This document shows, piece by piece, positions 9,269 through 18,653 of a DNA stretch of 64,000 bases. A program made the translations under genes and the position numbers. The stretch lies in assembly GCF_900111195.1 (NCBI RefSeq), contig NZ_FOGL01000012.1, forward strand, positions 60,987 through 124,986. Reading direction: 5' to 3'. Source of the DNA: Gracilibacillus ureilyticus. GTDB lineage: Bacteria; Bacillota; Bacilli; Bacillales; Amphibacillaceae. Each line of letters starts with the position of its first letter. The first letter of the stretch is position 1. Under the pieces are notes generated by a model. That model was not told the origin of the DNA. It searched no databases and saw nothing but the letters and a program-made list of their open reading frames with translations.

Positions 9269-10567
9269 TCAGCTGTATGCCGGTAGCCAATCTCCATGCG
9301 CTTCAATTAAATCATCACAAAGTGAAATAATATCATCCAGCGACAGTTCCGCCGAAGTATGAGGATCCAGCATTGCTGCCTGGTAGATTTTCTCTTTCTT
9401 TTTTGTTAGGGCAGCTTCTATTGTTACAAGCTGTGTATTAATATTTGTCCGATTGAGCGCGGCAAGCTGTACCGGCAGGTCACCAACATACGTAGGAGTA
9501 ATACCGCTGGCCTCTACGAGACACGGAACTTCCACTACCGCATTCTCTGGAAGGTTACTTATTAATCCTCCTTTATTTGACACATTCCCGCCAATTTTAA
9601 TCGGTTTATTTGTCTCCATCGCCTCGATAATATAGGAACCATATTCATGGGTTCGCTCATGGGTAAGATTCTGATCGTTTATTAAGTCATCGCGCATTTT
9701 TTTCCAGCCTTCAATCTGGTTCACACACCTGCGCGGATATTCATCTAACGGAATATTATATTTATCAATTAATTCCGGATATTGACTCTTAATAAAATAA
9801 GGATGGTATTCTGCATTATGTTCAGATGATTCCGTCACATAATAGCCAAACTTATCCATCAGTTCAAATCGGACCATATCGTTATGTTTCTCTTTTTGCT
9901 TTTCTTTCGCTCTTTTCTTAATTTCCGGATACAGATCTTCGCCATTCCGGGTAATTTCCAGTAACCATGCCATATGATTAATTCCGGCAATTTTCCACTG
10001 AACATTATCTTTTGGCATTTCTAATGACTCAAGTAAATGGTCAGCACATACTTGCACGCTGTGACATAATCCAACTGTCTTTATTCCTTCTTTCAGCATG
10101 ATGCTGGTTAAGACAGCCATTGGGTTTGTATAATTTAAAAACCAGGCATCAGGGCAAACCTCTTTTATGTCTCTTGCGAATTCCTGCATTACCGGAATTG
10201 TTCGTAAATTTCGAAATATCCCGCCAATACCTAATGTGTCAGCAATGGTTTGACGTAATCCATATTTTTTCGGTATTTCAAAATCGGTTATCGTACATGG
10301 ATCATATCCACCAACCTGAATGGCATTGATAACATATTTAGCGCCTCTTAATGCTTCTTTTCGATCATGATAAGCTGTTATTCTTACGTTTGCATTCATA
10401 CTATTTCTTAAATTATTTAACATCATTTCTGAATCTTTTAATCTTTCATGATCAATATCAAATAAAGCAAATTCAAATGATTGTAATGCTTCTGTCTTCA
10501 TACAATCCCCCAGGACATTTTTCGCAAAAACCGTGCTTCCTGCACCTAGAAATGTAATTTTCGACAA
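9269..10567 (-). CDS. melA: alpha-galactosidase, GH4 (MelA type)
   Basis: NAD+- and Mn2+-dependent GH4 enzyme (432 aa) that cleaves alpha-galactosides by an oxidation-elimination mechanism. It follows Bacillus MelA almost word for word: SKITFLGAGSTVFAKNVLGD (Rossmann NAD site), NAIQVGGYDP, NYTNPMA, and the metal-binding GLCHSVQ near residue 175. The frame is open to 10648 but the upstream part shows no homology. A GAGGAGG site lies eight bases before the TTG at 10567, where the family sequence starts, so that TTG is taken as the start. It heads the alpha-galactosidase operon with GH36 behind it. A sigma-A promoter and two 16-bp palindromes lie upstream (see separate entries). Confidence 0.95.
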   Translation of the reverse strand: MSKITFLGAGSTVFAKNVLGDCMKTEALQSFEFALFDIDHERLKDSEMMLNNLRNSMNANVRITAYHDRKEALRGAKYVINAIQVGGYDPCTITDFEIPKKYGLRQTIADTLGIGGIFRNLRTIPVMQEFARDIKEVCPDAWFLNYTNPMAVLTSIMLKEGIKTVGLCHSVQVCADHLLESLEMPKDNVQWKIAGINHMAWLLEITRNGEDLYPEIKKRAKEKQKEKHNDMVRFELMDKFGYYVTESSEHNAEYHPYFIKSQYPELIDKYNIPLDEYPRRCVNQIEGWKKMRDDLINDQNLTHERTHEYGSYIIEAMETNKPIKIGGNVSNKGGLISNLPENAVVEVPCLVEASGITPTYVGDLPVQLAALNRTNINTQLVTIEAALTKKKEKIYQAAMLDPHTSAELSLDDIISLCDDLIEAHGDWLPAYS

Positions 10568-10586
10568 TTCATACGCCTCCTCTTTC

Positions 10587-10602
10587 TCGCAAAATATTGC
10601 GA
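10587..10602. promoter_or_regulatory. palindrome in melA 5' leader, candidate operator
   Basis: TCGCAA-AATA-TTGCGA is a perfect 6-bp-arm inverted repeat between the -10 box and the melA ribosome binding site. It may bind a dimeric repressor or the nearby AraC-family protein; this is inferred from position and symmetry only. Confidence 0.5.
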
Positions 10603-10625
10603 AACTAGAAACTCTTATATTATGT

Positions 10626-10662
10626 ATAATATCGGGGATTGTAACCATTTACAATCGTAAAT
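10626..10662 (-). promoter_or_regulatory. melA promoter with overlapping palindrome
   Basis: Reading the minus strand, TTGTAA (10649-10654) and TATTAT (10626-10631) are separated by exactly 17 bp, a good sigma-A promoter. The -35 box lies inside a perfect inverted repeat ATTTAC-AATC-GTAAAT (10647-10662), a typical place for an activator or repressor site. The AraC-type gene starts about 900 bp upstream. Confidence 0.6.
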
Positions 10663-10695
10663 AAAATTGAAATGAGTAAAATATTGCTATTATTT

Positions 10696-11580
10696 TCAAT
10701 CAATAAACAACTGATCTACCGGCATATATGACTGGTTATTACGGTACTCACTTGGAGTAATGTTTAAGATACTTTTAAATACTTTACTAAAATAATTCCC
10801 ATTCCTGTATCCAACTTGCTTTGCTATATCCTCAATAGATAAGCTGTTGTCCTGTAATAATTCTACCGCTTGCTTCATTCTAATCTTTGTTAGAAACTGA
10901 ATCGGTGTTACTTGCATTGTTCTGGCAAATAGACGGGTAAAGTGATATTTGGACAAACCTGAAACCTTCACAATATCATCCAATGTCAGGTCATCAGCAT
11001 ACTTTTTTTCTAAAAAACTAACAGCCTTTGCTATCGCTAGCGGTAGTTCCACTTCTTTGCTCTGATCATGTTCAATGTACTGCATAAATTCCATCAGAAA
11101 TGAATATGCATACCCTGAAGCTTCATAGCCATGCAGAATACCCGTCGTTTCTATTTTTTCAAGCAAGCGAAAGATCTGTTTAATCGGCCGGGAATTTGTT
11201 GGAAATTGAAAAATATGGCCATATTTTTCCGTTATTAGCGTATAATAATGAAGAGCTTCTGTACCAAATAGAGTAATGTAAATAAATTCCCATTGATTCG
11301 ATTCAGCTGGTAGGTAGTAACAGTGATCACTGGGGAGTTTCACTAAAAAGGCTTGTCCTTTCATCAAGGAGTAAGTTGTGTCTTCAATTCGAATTGCCCC
11401 ATTTCCATTTAACGTATATTGAAAGACCACTTTCCCCTCTTCAGATCGTTTCAATCCGTCCCATATATACGTATGCTCTGTTCTTATTTCCTTCCCAATT
11501 GTATAAATTCCTGCTACCCGTTCCTGATGTTCACCTTTAAAATGGAAACCATATGCTTTATGCGAGTTATTACGATTCAA
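10696..11580 (-). CDS. AraC-family transcriptional regulator, likely of alpha-galactosides
   Basis: About 294 aa. The N-terminal half (to about residue 175) is a cupin-type ligand domain with the pattern HTYIWDGL...LKRSEEGKVVFQYTLNG. The C-terminal AraC/XylS double helix-turn-helix spans about 185-285: DDIVKVSGLSKYHFTRLF then SIEDIAKQVGYRNGNYFSKVFK and ITPSEYR. The frame opens at a GTG (11595), but GGGGGA stands seven bases before a TTG at 11580, which I prefer; this is uncertain. It lies directly upstream of melA on the same strand with 128 bp between, so it probably controls melA and the GH36 gene. The inducer is not visible; melibiose or raffinose is a guess. Confidence 0.88.
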   Translation of the reverse strand: MNRNNSHKAYGFHFKGEHQERVAGIYTIGKEIRTEHTYIWDGLKRSEEGKVVFQYTLNGNGAIRIEDTTYSLMKGQAFLVKLPSDHCYYLPAESNQWEFIYITLFGTEALHYYTLITEKYGHIFQFPTNSRPIKQIFRLLEKIETTGILHGYEASGYAYSFLMEFMQYIEHDQSKEVELPLAIAKAVSFLEKKYADDLTLDDIVKVSGLSKYHFTRLFARTMQVTPIQFLTKIRMKQAVELLQDNSLSIEDIAKQVGYRNGNYFSKVFKSILNITPSEYRNNQSYMPVDQLFID

Positions 11581-11686
11581 TTTGGAGTCCCCCACAAATA
11601 ATATTTAATATGAATTTTACCATAGGAATACTTGTATTATGGTAAAATAAGGTTTAGATAAGAAAGTTATTAAAAGGAGTGAGTTG

Positions 11687-12007
11687 ATGATTGCATCAGG
11701 TGTTTTAAAATTGATTGGAGCAGTATTTGAATTTTTTCTGGGAATTCCGCTTATTGGTGGTTCATTTATTTTAAACTTGTTATGGACTCCGCTTATATTT
11801 ATGCTTATTTACCATATCATTACGCTTGCAATTTCCAAGTCAGGTCGAGCACCGATTTGGGGTCCTGCAGTCGGTATTATCGCAAGTACAGTCGGAATTA
11901 TTCCAGGTGTCGGAATGCTGCTTCACTGGGCTGCATTTTTCTGTTTATTAGTTGACGGGATACTGACATTAATGAAAAAAGAGGACTCCTCTACAATAAA
12001 TCTATAG
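11687..12007 (+). CDS. small integral membrane protein
   Basis: A 106-aa protein with three hydrophobic stretches (about 5-45, 50-65 and 68-95) and a charged tail KKEDSSTINL. GP/GIIPGVG turns occur between helices. AAGGAG lies seven bases before the ATG at 11687; the TTG three bases earlier is too close. I do not recognise a function; small Bacillus membrane proteins of this type are uncharacterised. It is divergent from the AraC gene and followed by the ABC-F gene after 75 bp. Confidence 0.75.
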   Translation: MIASGVLKLIGAVFEFFLGIPLIGGSFILNLLWTPLIFMLIYHIITLAISKSGRAPIWGPAVGIIASTVGIIPGVGMLLHWAAFFCLLVDGILTLMKKEDSSTINL

Positions 12008-12082
12008 CTATCCAGGATTGACTTCCACCTGCAAATTGTTTAAGCTTGCAATATGATGAGATAATGGAGGAATTATGACAAT

Positions 12083-13702
12083 ATGCTACAAGCTACAAAT
12101 GTAAGTTTACGTTTTGGTGATAAAAAATTATTTGAAGATGTGAATATTAAATTCACCGCAGGTAATTGTTATGGATTGATCGGGGCAAACGGTGCAGGTA
12201 AATCAACTTTTTTAAAGATTTTATCAGGTGAATTAGAACCGCAATCAGGCCATGTTTCATTAGGCAAAGATGAACGTCTAGCTGTATTAAAACAGGACCA
12301 CTTTGCTTATGAAGAATATGAAGTGTTAGAAACAGTCATTATGGGCCATGCACAGCTTTATAAAGTCATGAAAGAAAAAGACGAAATTTATGCAAAAACC
12401 GAATTTACTGAAGAAGACGGTATGCGTGCGGCTGAGCTGGAAGGCGAATTCGCTGAGATGAACGGTTGGGAAGCTGAGTCAGATGCCGCTATTTTGTTAA
12501 AAGGTCTGGGAATTGGAGAAGACCTTCATACTAAGAAGATGGCAGAATTAACAGGTTCCGAAAAAGTAAAAGTATTATTAGCACAGGCTTTATTCGGCAA
12601 CCCGGATATTCTTTTACTTGATGAGCCAACAAACCACTTGGATATTCAGGCAATTCAATGGTTAGAGGAATTTCTAATCAATTTTGACAATACAGTAATC
12701 GTAGTATCACACGATCGTCATTTCTTAAATAAAGTATGTACCCACATTGCTGATGTGGATTACGGGAAGATTGAATTGTTTGTCGGAAACTATGATTTCT
12801 GGTACGAATCAAGTCAGTTAGCGTTACAGATGGCGAAAGATCAAAATAAGAAAAAAGAAGAGAAAATAAAAGAATTACAAAACTTTATCGCAAGGTTCAG
12901 TGCCAATGCATCCAAATCCAAGCAGGCAACTTCACGTAAGAAAATGCTTGATAACATTTCACTGGACGATATTAAACCATCATCCCGCCGCTATCCATAT
13001 GTTGCCTTCCAGCCGGGACGCGATATCGGGAATGACTTACTGCGGGTAGAAGGAATCTCGAAAACGATTGATGGAGAAAAAGTATTAGATAATGTGAGCT
13101 TTATTTTAAAGCCATACGATAAAGTTGCTTTTGTCGGAAGAAACGAGTTAGCGAAAACTGTGTTATTCGATATTCTAATGGGTGAAATGGAACCAGATGA
13201 AGGAACGTATACATGGGGCGTAACAACTTCCCAATCCTATTTCCCTAAAGATAACTCGAAGTTTTTTGAAGGAAATAATATGACACTTGTAGAATGGCTC
13301 CGCCAATTCTCACCAGACGACCAGACAGAAACTTTCTTACGTGGATTCCTTGGACGTATGTTATTCTCTGGAGAAGAAGCTTTAAAGAAAGCAAACGTAT
13401 TATCAGGTGGAGAAAAAGTGCGCTGTATGCTTTCTAAAATGATGCTCAGTAATGCGAATGTGTTAGTATTAGATGAACCTACAAACCACTTAGATCTGGA
13501 GTCCATTACATCTGTGAACAATGGACTAATCAACTTTAAAGGCTCGATTCTTTTCACATCACATGACCATCAGTTTATTAACAGTATCGCAAACCGCCTA
13601 ATTGAAATTACACCAACAAAGGTTATTGATAAAGAAATGAGCTATGACGAATATGTAGCAGACCAGAAATTACAGAAAGAGATTGCCGCATCATACGCTT
13701 AA
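12083..13702 (+). CDS. ykpA: ABC-F family ATPase (YkpA/YbiT type)
   Basis: Soluble ABC-F protein (539 aa) with two ATPase domains and no membrane segments; the family works on ribosomes rather than in transport. Domain 1 has Walker A GANGAGKST (near residue 34), a signature-like LTGSEKVKVLLA and DEPTNHLD. A charged linker rich in Lys/Glu (about 245-310) contains FSANASKSKQATSRKK. Domain 2 has signature LSGGEKVRCML and a second DEPTNHLD, but its Walker A is GRNELAKT rather than GxxGxGKS/T. That deviation is also, from memory, present in B. subtilis YkpA, so it looks subfamily-wide, not decay. GGAGG stands 12 bases before the ATG. A terminator follows at once. Confidence 0.93.
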   Translation: MLQATNVSLRFGDKKLFEDVNIKFTAGNCYGLIGANGAGKSTFLKILSGELEPQSGHVSLGKDERLAVLKQDHFAYEEYEVLETVIMGHAQLYKVMKEKDEIYAKTEFTEEDGMRAAELEGEFAEMNGWEAESDAAILLKGLGIGEDLHTKKMAELTGSEKVKVLLAQALFGNPDILLLDEPTNHLDIQAIQWLEEFLINFDNTVIVVSHDRHFLNKVCTHIADVDYGKIELFVGNYDFWYESSQLALQMAKDQNKKKEEKIKELQNFIARFSANASKSKQATSRKKMLDNISLDDIKPSSRRYPYVAFQPGRDIGNDLLRVEGISKTIDGEKVLDNVSFILKPYDKVAFVGRNELAKTVLFDILMGEMEPDEGTYTWGVTTSQSYFPKDNSKFFEGNNMTLVEWLRQFSPDDQTETFLRGFLGRMLFSGEEALKKANVLSGGEKVRCMLSKMMLSNANVLVLDEPTNHLDLESITSVNNGLINFKGSILFTSHDHQFINSIANRLIEITPTKVIDKEMSYDEYVADQKLQKEIAASYA

Positions 13703-13710
13703 AGATGAAA

Positions 13711-13739
13711 GAAGTCAGCCAGGAGCTGACTTCTTTTTT
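13711..13739 (+). terminator. terminator of the ABC-F gene
   Basis: GAAGTCAGC/GCTGACTTC, 9-bp perfect stem with a 5-nt loop, followed by TTTTTT, eight bases after the stop codon. Confidence 0.93.
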
Positions 13740-13740
13740 A

Positions 13741-14180
13741 ATTCCGCTTTTTTTGCAGATTTCTGCTTCTTATTTGCAACTTCTGCTCCCTTCTTGCAAC
13801 TTTTGCTCCCTTCTTGCAAATTCCGCTCTCTTCTTGCAACTTTTGCTCCTTTCTTGCAACTTTTGCTCTCTTCTTGCAAATTCCGCTCCCTTCTTGCAAC
13901 TTTTGCTCCCTTCTTGCAAATTCCGCTCTCTTCTTGCAACTTTTGCTCCTTTCTTGCAACTTTTGCTCTCTTCTTGCAAATTCCGCTCCTTTCTTGCAAC
14001 TTTTGCTCTCTTCTTGCAAATTCCGCTCCCTTCTTGCAACTTTTGCTCCCTTCTTGCAAATTCCGCTCTCTTCTTGCAACTTTTGCTCCTATCTTGCAAC
14101 TTTTGCTCTCTTCTTGCAACTTTTGCTCTCTTCTTGCAAATTCTGCTCTCTTCTTGCAACTCTGCTCTCTTCTTGCAACT
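13741..14180. repeat. 20-bp minisatellite, about 20-22 units in two linked variants
   Basis: From 13781 to 14160 there are 19 head-to-tail units of exactly 20 bp, then a 19-bp unit; two degenerate units precede (13741, 13761). There are two variants: GCAACTTTTGCTC and GCAAATTCCGCTC, each followed by a CTTCTT-type spacer. The base after GCAA predicts the variant almost without exception. The 80-bp block 13801-13880 recurs exactly at 13901-13980 and with two changes at 14041-14120, so the array grew by block duplication. Because 20 is not a multiple of three and stop codons are absent, long open frames exist on both strands; none has a ribosome binding site or known domain. The array sits between the terminators of the ABC-F gene and the trp operon. 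Confidence 0.93.
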
Positions 14181-14199
14181 CCGCCCGCTCTTTTCATAG

Positions 14200-14231
14200 A
14201 AAAAATCCCCGCTCCATATCGGTGCAGGGAC
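14200..14231 (-). terminator. trp operon terminator
   Basis: On the minus strand TCCCTGC pairs with GCGGGGA (one T-G pair) around a loop with an inner CC/GG, followed by TTTTTT, ten bases after the trpA stop. Confidence 0.88.
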
Positions 14232-14241
14232 TTCTGATTAA

Positions 14242-15033
14242 TTAATTATTCACTTTAGAAATTTGTGCTGATTGAATTAACTCACGAATCGTATCTCGTT
14301 CACCTTTATACAGTAAATCTACAATTCTGCTTCCTACTACAACACCATCACAATGTTCTGTTAATAAGGTGACATGTTCTGGCGTAGAGACACCGAACCC
14401 TGCCAATACAGGTACATTACATGCTTCACGCAACTTTTCAAGGTGTTGTCCCAAATTTTCTTTAAAGACTGAACGCACTCCGGTTGTACCAGTAACGGTA
14501 ACTGCATACAAGAACCCTTCCGTGCGCTTCGCAATTTCTGTTAATCTGTCTTCTGTACTAGTTAATGCTGCAAGCCGGATTAATGCTATCCCGTTTTCCG
14601 CCAATGAATCTGTCACTAATCCTTCTTCCTCTAATGGCAGATCTGGGATGATCAGACCATCAACTCCTGCTTCTGCACAGCTTGAAGCAAATTCTGTTAC
14701 GCCATATGCATGGATCGGATTAATATAAGTCATCAAAACAATAGGAATATTCCGCTCATCTTTCTTCTCTTTTAATTTATCTAAAACAGATCTTAGCGAT
14801 ACACCATTTGCTAATGCCCTTAGTCCAGCTTCCTGAATAGTTGGACCATCTGCCACAGGATCAGAAAAAGCAATCCCTAATTCTACTGCAGTTGCTCCTG
14901 CTTCCTCTAAAAAAGAAAGTTGATCATCTAATTGATCAAGCCCGCCATCACCAGCCATAATATAGGGAACAAAAGCTTTATCTCCTCGTTTCTTCACTGT
15001 TTGAAAAGCTGCAGCTAGTTTTTCTTTACCCAT
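14242..15033 (-). CDS. trpA: tryptophan synthase alpha subunit
   Basis: Splits indole-3-glycerol phosphate to indole and glyceraldehyde 3-phosphate within the alpha2-beta2 complex. 263 aa, usual length. Conserved blocks: [11 protein letters not shown], the catalytic Glu in [20 protein letters not shown], and the catalytic Asp in [14 protein letters not shown]; the phosphate-binding end is GFGVS...GVVVGSRIV. The ATG at 15033 overlaps the last 8 bases of trpB and has GGAGGTGAAG upstream inside trpB, so earlier in-frame starts are rejected. Last gene of the operon. Confidence 0.97.
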   Translation of the reverse strand: MGKEKLAAAFQTVKKRGDKAFVPYIMAGDGGLDQLDDQLSFLEEAGATAVELGIAFSDPVADGPTIQEAGLRALANGVSLRSVLDKLKEKKDERNIPIVLMTYINPIHAYGVTEFASSCAEAGVDGLIIPDLPLEEEGLVTDSLAENGIALIRLAALTSTEDRLTEIAKRTEGFLYAVTVTGTTGVRSVFKENLGQHLEKLREACNVPVLAGFGVSTPEHVTLLTEHCDGVVVGSRIVDLLYKGERDTIRELIQSAQISKVNN

Positions 15034-16231
15034 TTGCTTCACCTCCGAGCGCCTCACGTACTGCTTCCACATCTTTGTCACCGCGGCCTGATAAACAAAT
15101 TACCATTATTTCATCTTCTTTCATTTCTTTCGCCAATTTCATTGCGTAGGCAATCGCGTGCGAGCTCTCTAATGCCGGGATAATACCTTCCGTTCTGGAA
15201 AGTACCTGCAATCCTTCTAATGCTTCATCGTCCGTTATATTAACATAATTCACTCTGCCAATATCCCGGAGGTGGCTATGCTCCGGACCTACTCCAGGGT
15301 AATCAAGACCTGCAGAGATAGAGTGTGCTTCCTGAATCTGGCCATTTTCATCCTGTAATAAATATGTCATTGTCCCATGAAGAATCCCTTTCCGGCCATA
15401 TTCGAGTGTGACAGCATGCTTGTCTGTATCGACACCTTTTCCTCCAGCCTCAACACCATATAAACGGACTTCTTCATCCTCCACAAAAGGATAGAACATT
15501 CCCATTGAGTTACTTCCACCGCCAATACATGCAACAACCGCATCTGGCAGGCTTCCTTCTTTATCTCTTATTTGTTTCTTCGTCTCTGTTCCGATCATAC
15601 TCTGGAAGTCACGGACAATTTGCGGGAATGGATGCGGCCCGACAACAGAACCGATAATGTAATGCGTATCCTCTACGTTGCTAACCCAGTAACGTAATGC
15701 CTCATTTACTGCATCTTTTAATGTTCCGCTACCCTGATCTACACTCTCGACACGAGCTCCTAACAACTCCATGCGGAATACATTCAACTTCTGGCGGCGA
15801 ACGTCCTCTTTACCCATAAAGATGACACATTCCAAGCCGAGCAATGCACAAACTGTTGCCGTTGCTACCCCATGCTGGCCTGCTCCCGTTTCTGCCACAA
15901 CTTTTTTCTTACCCATCCTTAGGGTTAAAAGTGCCTGGCCAAGAGCATTATTAATTTTATGGGCACCAGTATGGTTTAGATCCTCACGCTTTAAATAAAT
16001 CTTTGGTCCACCTAATTTTTTTGAAAAACGTTCTGCATAATATAATGGCGTTTCGCGTCCGACATATTCCTTTAAGTAATAGTTAAACTCATCCAGAAAT
16101 GCTTCATCATTGATTGCTTCATTGTACGCCTTTTCTAATTCCAGCACTGCAGGCATTAACGTTTCCGGAACAAATCGTCCGCCAAAATCGCCGTAATGCC
16201 CTGTTTCATTTGGTACATTATATGATCCCAT
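15026..16231 (-). CDS. trpB: tryptophan synthase beta subunit
   Basis: PLP enzyme joining indole and serine to make tryptophan. 401 aa; TrpB1 type. Visible: [17 protein letters not shown] at the N-terminus, the PLP Lys in [37 protein letters not shown], and the phosphate-binding [12 protein letters not shown]. Start at the ATG 16231 (MGSYNVP) has AAGGTGAG upstream; a GTG at 16240 lies inside that site. Overlaps trpF by 14 bases and trpA by 8, so translation is probably coupled. Confidence 0.97.
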   Translation of the reverse strand: MGSYNVPNETGHYGDFGGRFVPETLMPAVLELEKAYNEAINDEAFLDEFNYYLKEYVGRETPLYYAERFSKKLGGPKIYLKREDLNHTGAHKINNALGQALLTLRMGKKKVVAETGAGQHGVATATVCALLGLECVIFMGKEDVRRQKLNVFRMELLGARVESVDQGSGTLKDAVNEALRYWVSNVEDTHYIIGSVVGPHPFPQIVRDFQSMIGTETKKQIRDKEGSLPDAVVACIGGGSNSMGMFYPFVEDEEVRLYGVEAGGKGVDTDKHAVTLEYGRKGILHGTMTYLLQDENGQIQEAHSISAGLDYPGVGPEHSHLRDIGRVNYVNITDDEALEGLQVLSRTEGIIPALESSHAIAYAMKLAKEMKEDEIMVICLSGRGDKDVEAVREALGGEANG

Positions 16232-16844
16232 TTGTCTCACCTTTCTTTGCAGCTAATATAAATTCTCTTATTTTGTCCAGATCTTTCACACCATCTGTTT
16301 CTACACCACTTGATACATCGACCCCTGCTGGATTCACTTCATCAATTGCCGCTGCTACATTGTCCGCATGCAAGCCTCCGGCAAGTAAAATTTTCTTATT
16401 TAAAAAATCCCGTTCCTTTACAATCGTCCAGTCAAATTTTTCTCCATTGCCGCCTCTGTATTTGCCAGCTGGACTGTCTAATAAATAGTAGTCACAATCA
16501 TATCGGGCAACTTTATCAAGATCTTCTGGCGATGCTACATGAAATGCTTTAATTACCGGCAAACCAATTTCCCTGCAAAAATCAGGGCTCTCATCACCAT
16601 GAAGCTGGACATAATCCAATCCGGCTTCCCGGGCTATCTCCTGAATGACTTCCATCTCTTCATTAACAAATACCCCTACCTTCTTCACATTTGGCGGAAT
16701 ATATTTTGCCAAATCTGCCGCTTCTTCCTTCGTAATACGTCTTTTACTTCTGGCAAAGACAAAACCTATCAAATCTGTCCCTGCATCAACCGCTGTTAAA
16801 ATCGCTTCACGATTCATTAATCCACAAATTTTCACCTGTACCAT
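16218..16844 (-). CDS. trpF: phosphoribosylanthranilate isomerase
   Basis: Amadori rearrangement of N-(5'-phosphoribosyl)anthranilate to CdRP. 208 aa, a single TIM barrel. Catalytic Cys lies in [11 protein letters not shown] at the N-terminus; catalytic Asp in the [15 protein letters not shown] region. The phosphate site is [12 protein letters not shown] at 16844 is two bases after the trpC stop, and the 3' end runs into trpB. Separate from trpC, as in Bacillus and unlike the enteric trpC-F fusion. Confidence 0.97.
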   Translation of the reverse strand: MVQVKICGLMNREAILTAVDAGTDLIGFVFARSKRRITKEEAADLAKYIPPNVKKVGVFVNEEMEVIQEIAREAGLDYVQLHGDESPDFCREIGLPVIKAFHVASPEDLDKVARYDCDYYLLDSPAGKYRGGNGEKFDWTIVKERDFLNKKILLAGGLHADNVAAAIDEVNPAGVDVSSGVETDGVKDLDKIREFILAAKKGETNGII

Positions 16845-16846
16845 GA

Positions 16847-17626
16847 TTACTCTCCTAACGGAATGCGTAATTGATCAAATGTTGTCTTTAAATCGTCCGA
16901 GCGCATCATTGTTTCTCCAACCAGAATCCCTTTAGCCCCCGAATGCGCCACTCTCTCTACATCTTCTCTGACTTTCATTCCACTTTCACTGATCAGTAAT
17001 GTTTGATCAGTATCCACCATTTTCGCTAACCTCTCTGTTACTGCCAGATCCACATGAAAAGTTTTTAAATCCCGATTGTTTATTCCAACAATTTTGGCAC
17101 CAATTCTTTTCGCTGTTTCCATTTCTTCTTCATTATGGACTTCAAACAAAATTTCGAGGCCTTTTTGCTCCGCATAGTTGTACAGCTGTTGCAATCTGGC
17201 TTCAGGAAGCGCTGCTGCAATTAACAGAATTAAGTTGGCTCCTGCATCGTACGCTCTGTCAATCTGTATTTCATCGATAATGAAATCTTTGTTTAGAACC
17301 GGAATATTAACAACTTCCCGTACATCCTGCATATCTCTCATAGTTCCCTTAAAAAAGGGCTGGTCTGTTAAAACAGAAATTGCTCCTGCACCACACGCTT
17401 CATATAGCTGTCCTTGATCGGCAGGTTCTACACCATCATTAATTAATCCTTTTGATGGTGAAGCACGCTTCATTTCTGCAATGATGCTCATTTTTTCTGA
17501 TTTCATAAAGCTGTCATATAAAGAGATATTGACTCTTTTCGCTTGGATTGAGCCCTGCACATAATTCTCTTTTAATTCAGCTACTTCCTTTTCTTTTTCA
17601 GCTAAAATTTTATCTAAAATCGTCAT
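16847..17626 (-). CDS. trpC: indole-3-glycerol-phosphate synthase
   Basis: Closes the indole ring of CdRP with loss of CO2 and water. 259 aa, usual length. Conserved: IIAEMKRASPSKG (catalytic Lys), the ISVLTDQPFFKG and VLNKDFIIDEIQI loops, EVHNEEE, GINNRDLKTF and SESGM, then ILVGETMMRSDD. It starts one base after the trpD stop region, typical of a tightly packed operon. Confidence 0.97.
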   Translation of the reverse strand: MTILDKILAEKEKEVAELKENYVQGSIQAKRVNISLYDSFMKSEKMSIIAEMKRASPSKGLINDGVEPADQGQLYEACGAGAISVLTDQPFFKGTMRDMQDVREVVNIPVLNKDFIIDEIQIDRAYDAGANLILLIAAALPEARLQQLYNYAEQKGLEILFEVHNEEEMETAKRIGAKIVGINNRDLKTFHVDLAVTERLAKMVDTDQTLLISESGMKVREDVERVAHSGAKGILVGETMMRSDDLKTTFDQLRIPLGE

Positions 17627-17627
17627 A

Positions 17628-18653
17628 TTACACCTCTTGCTTAATCTTTTTGCTTATCGTAATAAGATTCTCTAATTTCGCTAATGCTGCACCAGAATCA
17701 ATCGATTCACGGGCCATCTCTACACCTTTTTGCACCGTTTCGGCTTTTCCATCAGCAAAGATCCCTAATCCGGCATTTAATAATACGGTATCACGATGCG
17801 GTCCCTTTTTTCCTTCCAGAACAGCGCGGAGTATTTCGGCATTTTCCTTCGCATCGCCACCTCTGATGAGATCATTTTCAACTACGGGTAAATTCACTTC
17901 TTCCGGTTTTAAAGTAAATCTCATAATTTCCCCTCGTTCTAATAATACCAAATGATTCTCCCCAGCTAAAGAGGCTTCATCCATATACCCGGCACCATTA
18001 ATGATCAGTGCGCGTTTGCGTCCTAATTTATGCAATACACCTGCCATTGTTTCTAAAGAGTCACGGCGGTATGTCCCCATTAATTGGGAGGTTAATTTCA
18101 CAGGATTTGTTAATGGTCCAATCACATTAAAGATCGTGGGAACTCCCAGCTCTTTTCTTACCTTCATCACCCGTTTCATTGCAGGATGAACATTTGGTGC
18201 GAATAAGAAAGCAATTCCGTTCTCTTTTAAAATTTCATACGTTTCCGGACGAGTGAACTCCAGCGGAACTCCAAGATGTTCTAATACATCTGCACTGCCT
18301 GTTTTACTGGAAATACTTCGGTTCCCATGCTTCGCGACAGTAATACCTGCACCCGCAATTACAAAAGCAGACGTTGTACTGACATTGAAGCTTTGCGAAC
18401 CATCTCCACCTGTTCCACAGTTATCCATCGCATCTGTCAGTTCATCTGGTAAGGCAAGCGGAGAAATCTCCAGCAGGACGTTAACAAGAGCCGTAATTTC
18501 ATCAACTGTTTCCCCTTTTGTCTTTAATGCGGCTAAAAACGCACCTATCGCTGTGTCACTAGTATCCTCCGAAAATATAAGCCTTGCCGCTTCTTCCATT
18601 TCGGTTAAAGTTAAGTTCTCTTTTTCCATTACCTTTTTTAAATATGCTTTCAT
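17628..18653 (-). CDS. trpD: anthranilate phosphoribosyltransferase
   Basis: Transfers phosphoribosyl from PRPP to anthranilate. 341 aa. The PRPP site DNCGTGGDGSQSFNVSTTSA (near residue 80), KHGNRSISSKTGSADVLE and the anthranilate-binding NVIGPLTNP are all intact. ATG 18653 overlaps the trpG stop as ATGA. No fused amidotransferase domain; trpG is a separate gene directly upstream. Confidence 0.97.
   Translation of the reverse strand: MKAYLKKVMEKENLTLTEMEEAARLIFSEDTSDTAIGAFLAALKTKGETVDEITALVNVLLEISPLALPDELTDAMDNCGTGGDGSQSFNVSTTSAFVIAGAGITVAKHGNRSISSKTGSADVLEHLGVPLEFTRPETYEILKENGIAFLFAPNVHPAMKRVMKVRKELGVPTIFNVIGPLTNPVKLTSQLMGTYRRDSLETMAGVLHKLGRKRALIINGAGYMDEASLAGENHLVLLERGEIMRFTLKPEEVNLPVVENDLIRGGDAKENAEILRAVLEGKKGPHRDTVLLNAGLGIFADGKAETVQKGVEMARESIDSGAALAKLENLITISKKIKQEV

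Noticed and set aside
12083-13702. Damaged second ATPase site in the ABC-F protein
   Set aside because: The GRNELAKT form appears to be normal in the YkpA/YbiT subfamily.
13741-14180. CRISPR-like array or repeat protein genes
   Set aside because: Units are contiguous without unique spacers, no cas genes, and the long frames in several phases follow from the 20-bp period; none has a ribosome binding site.
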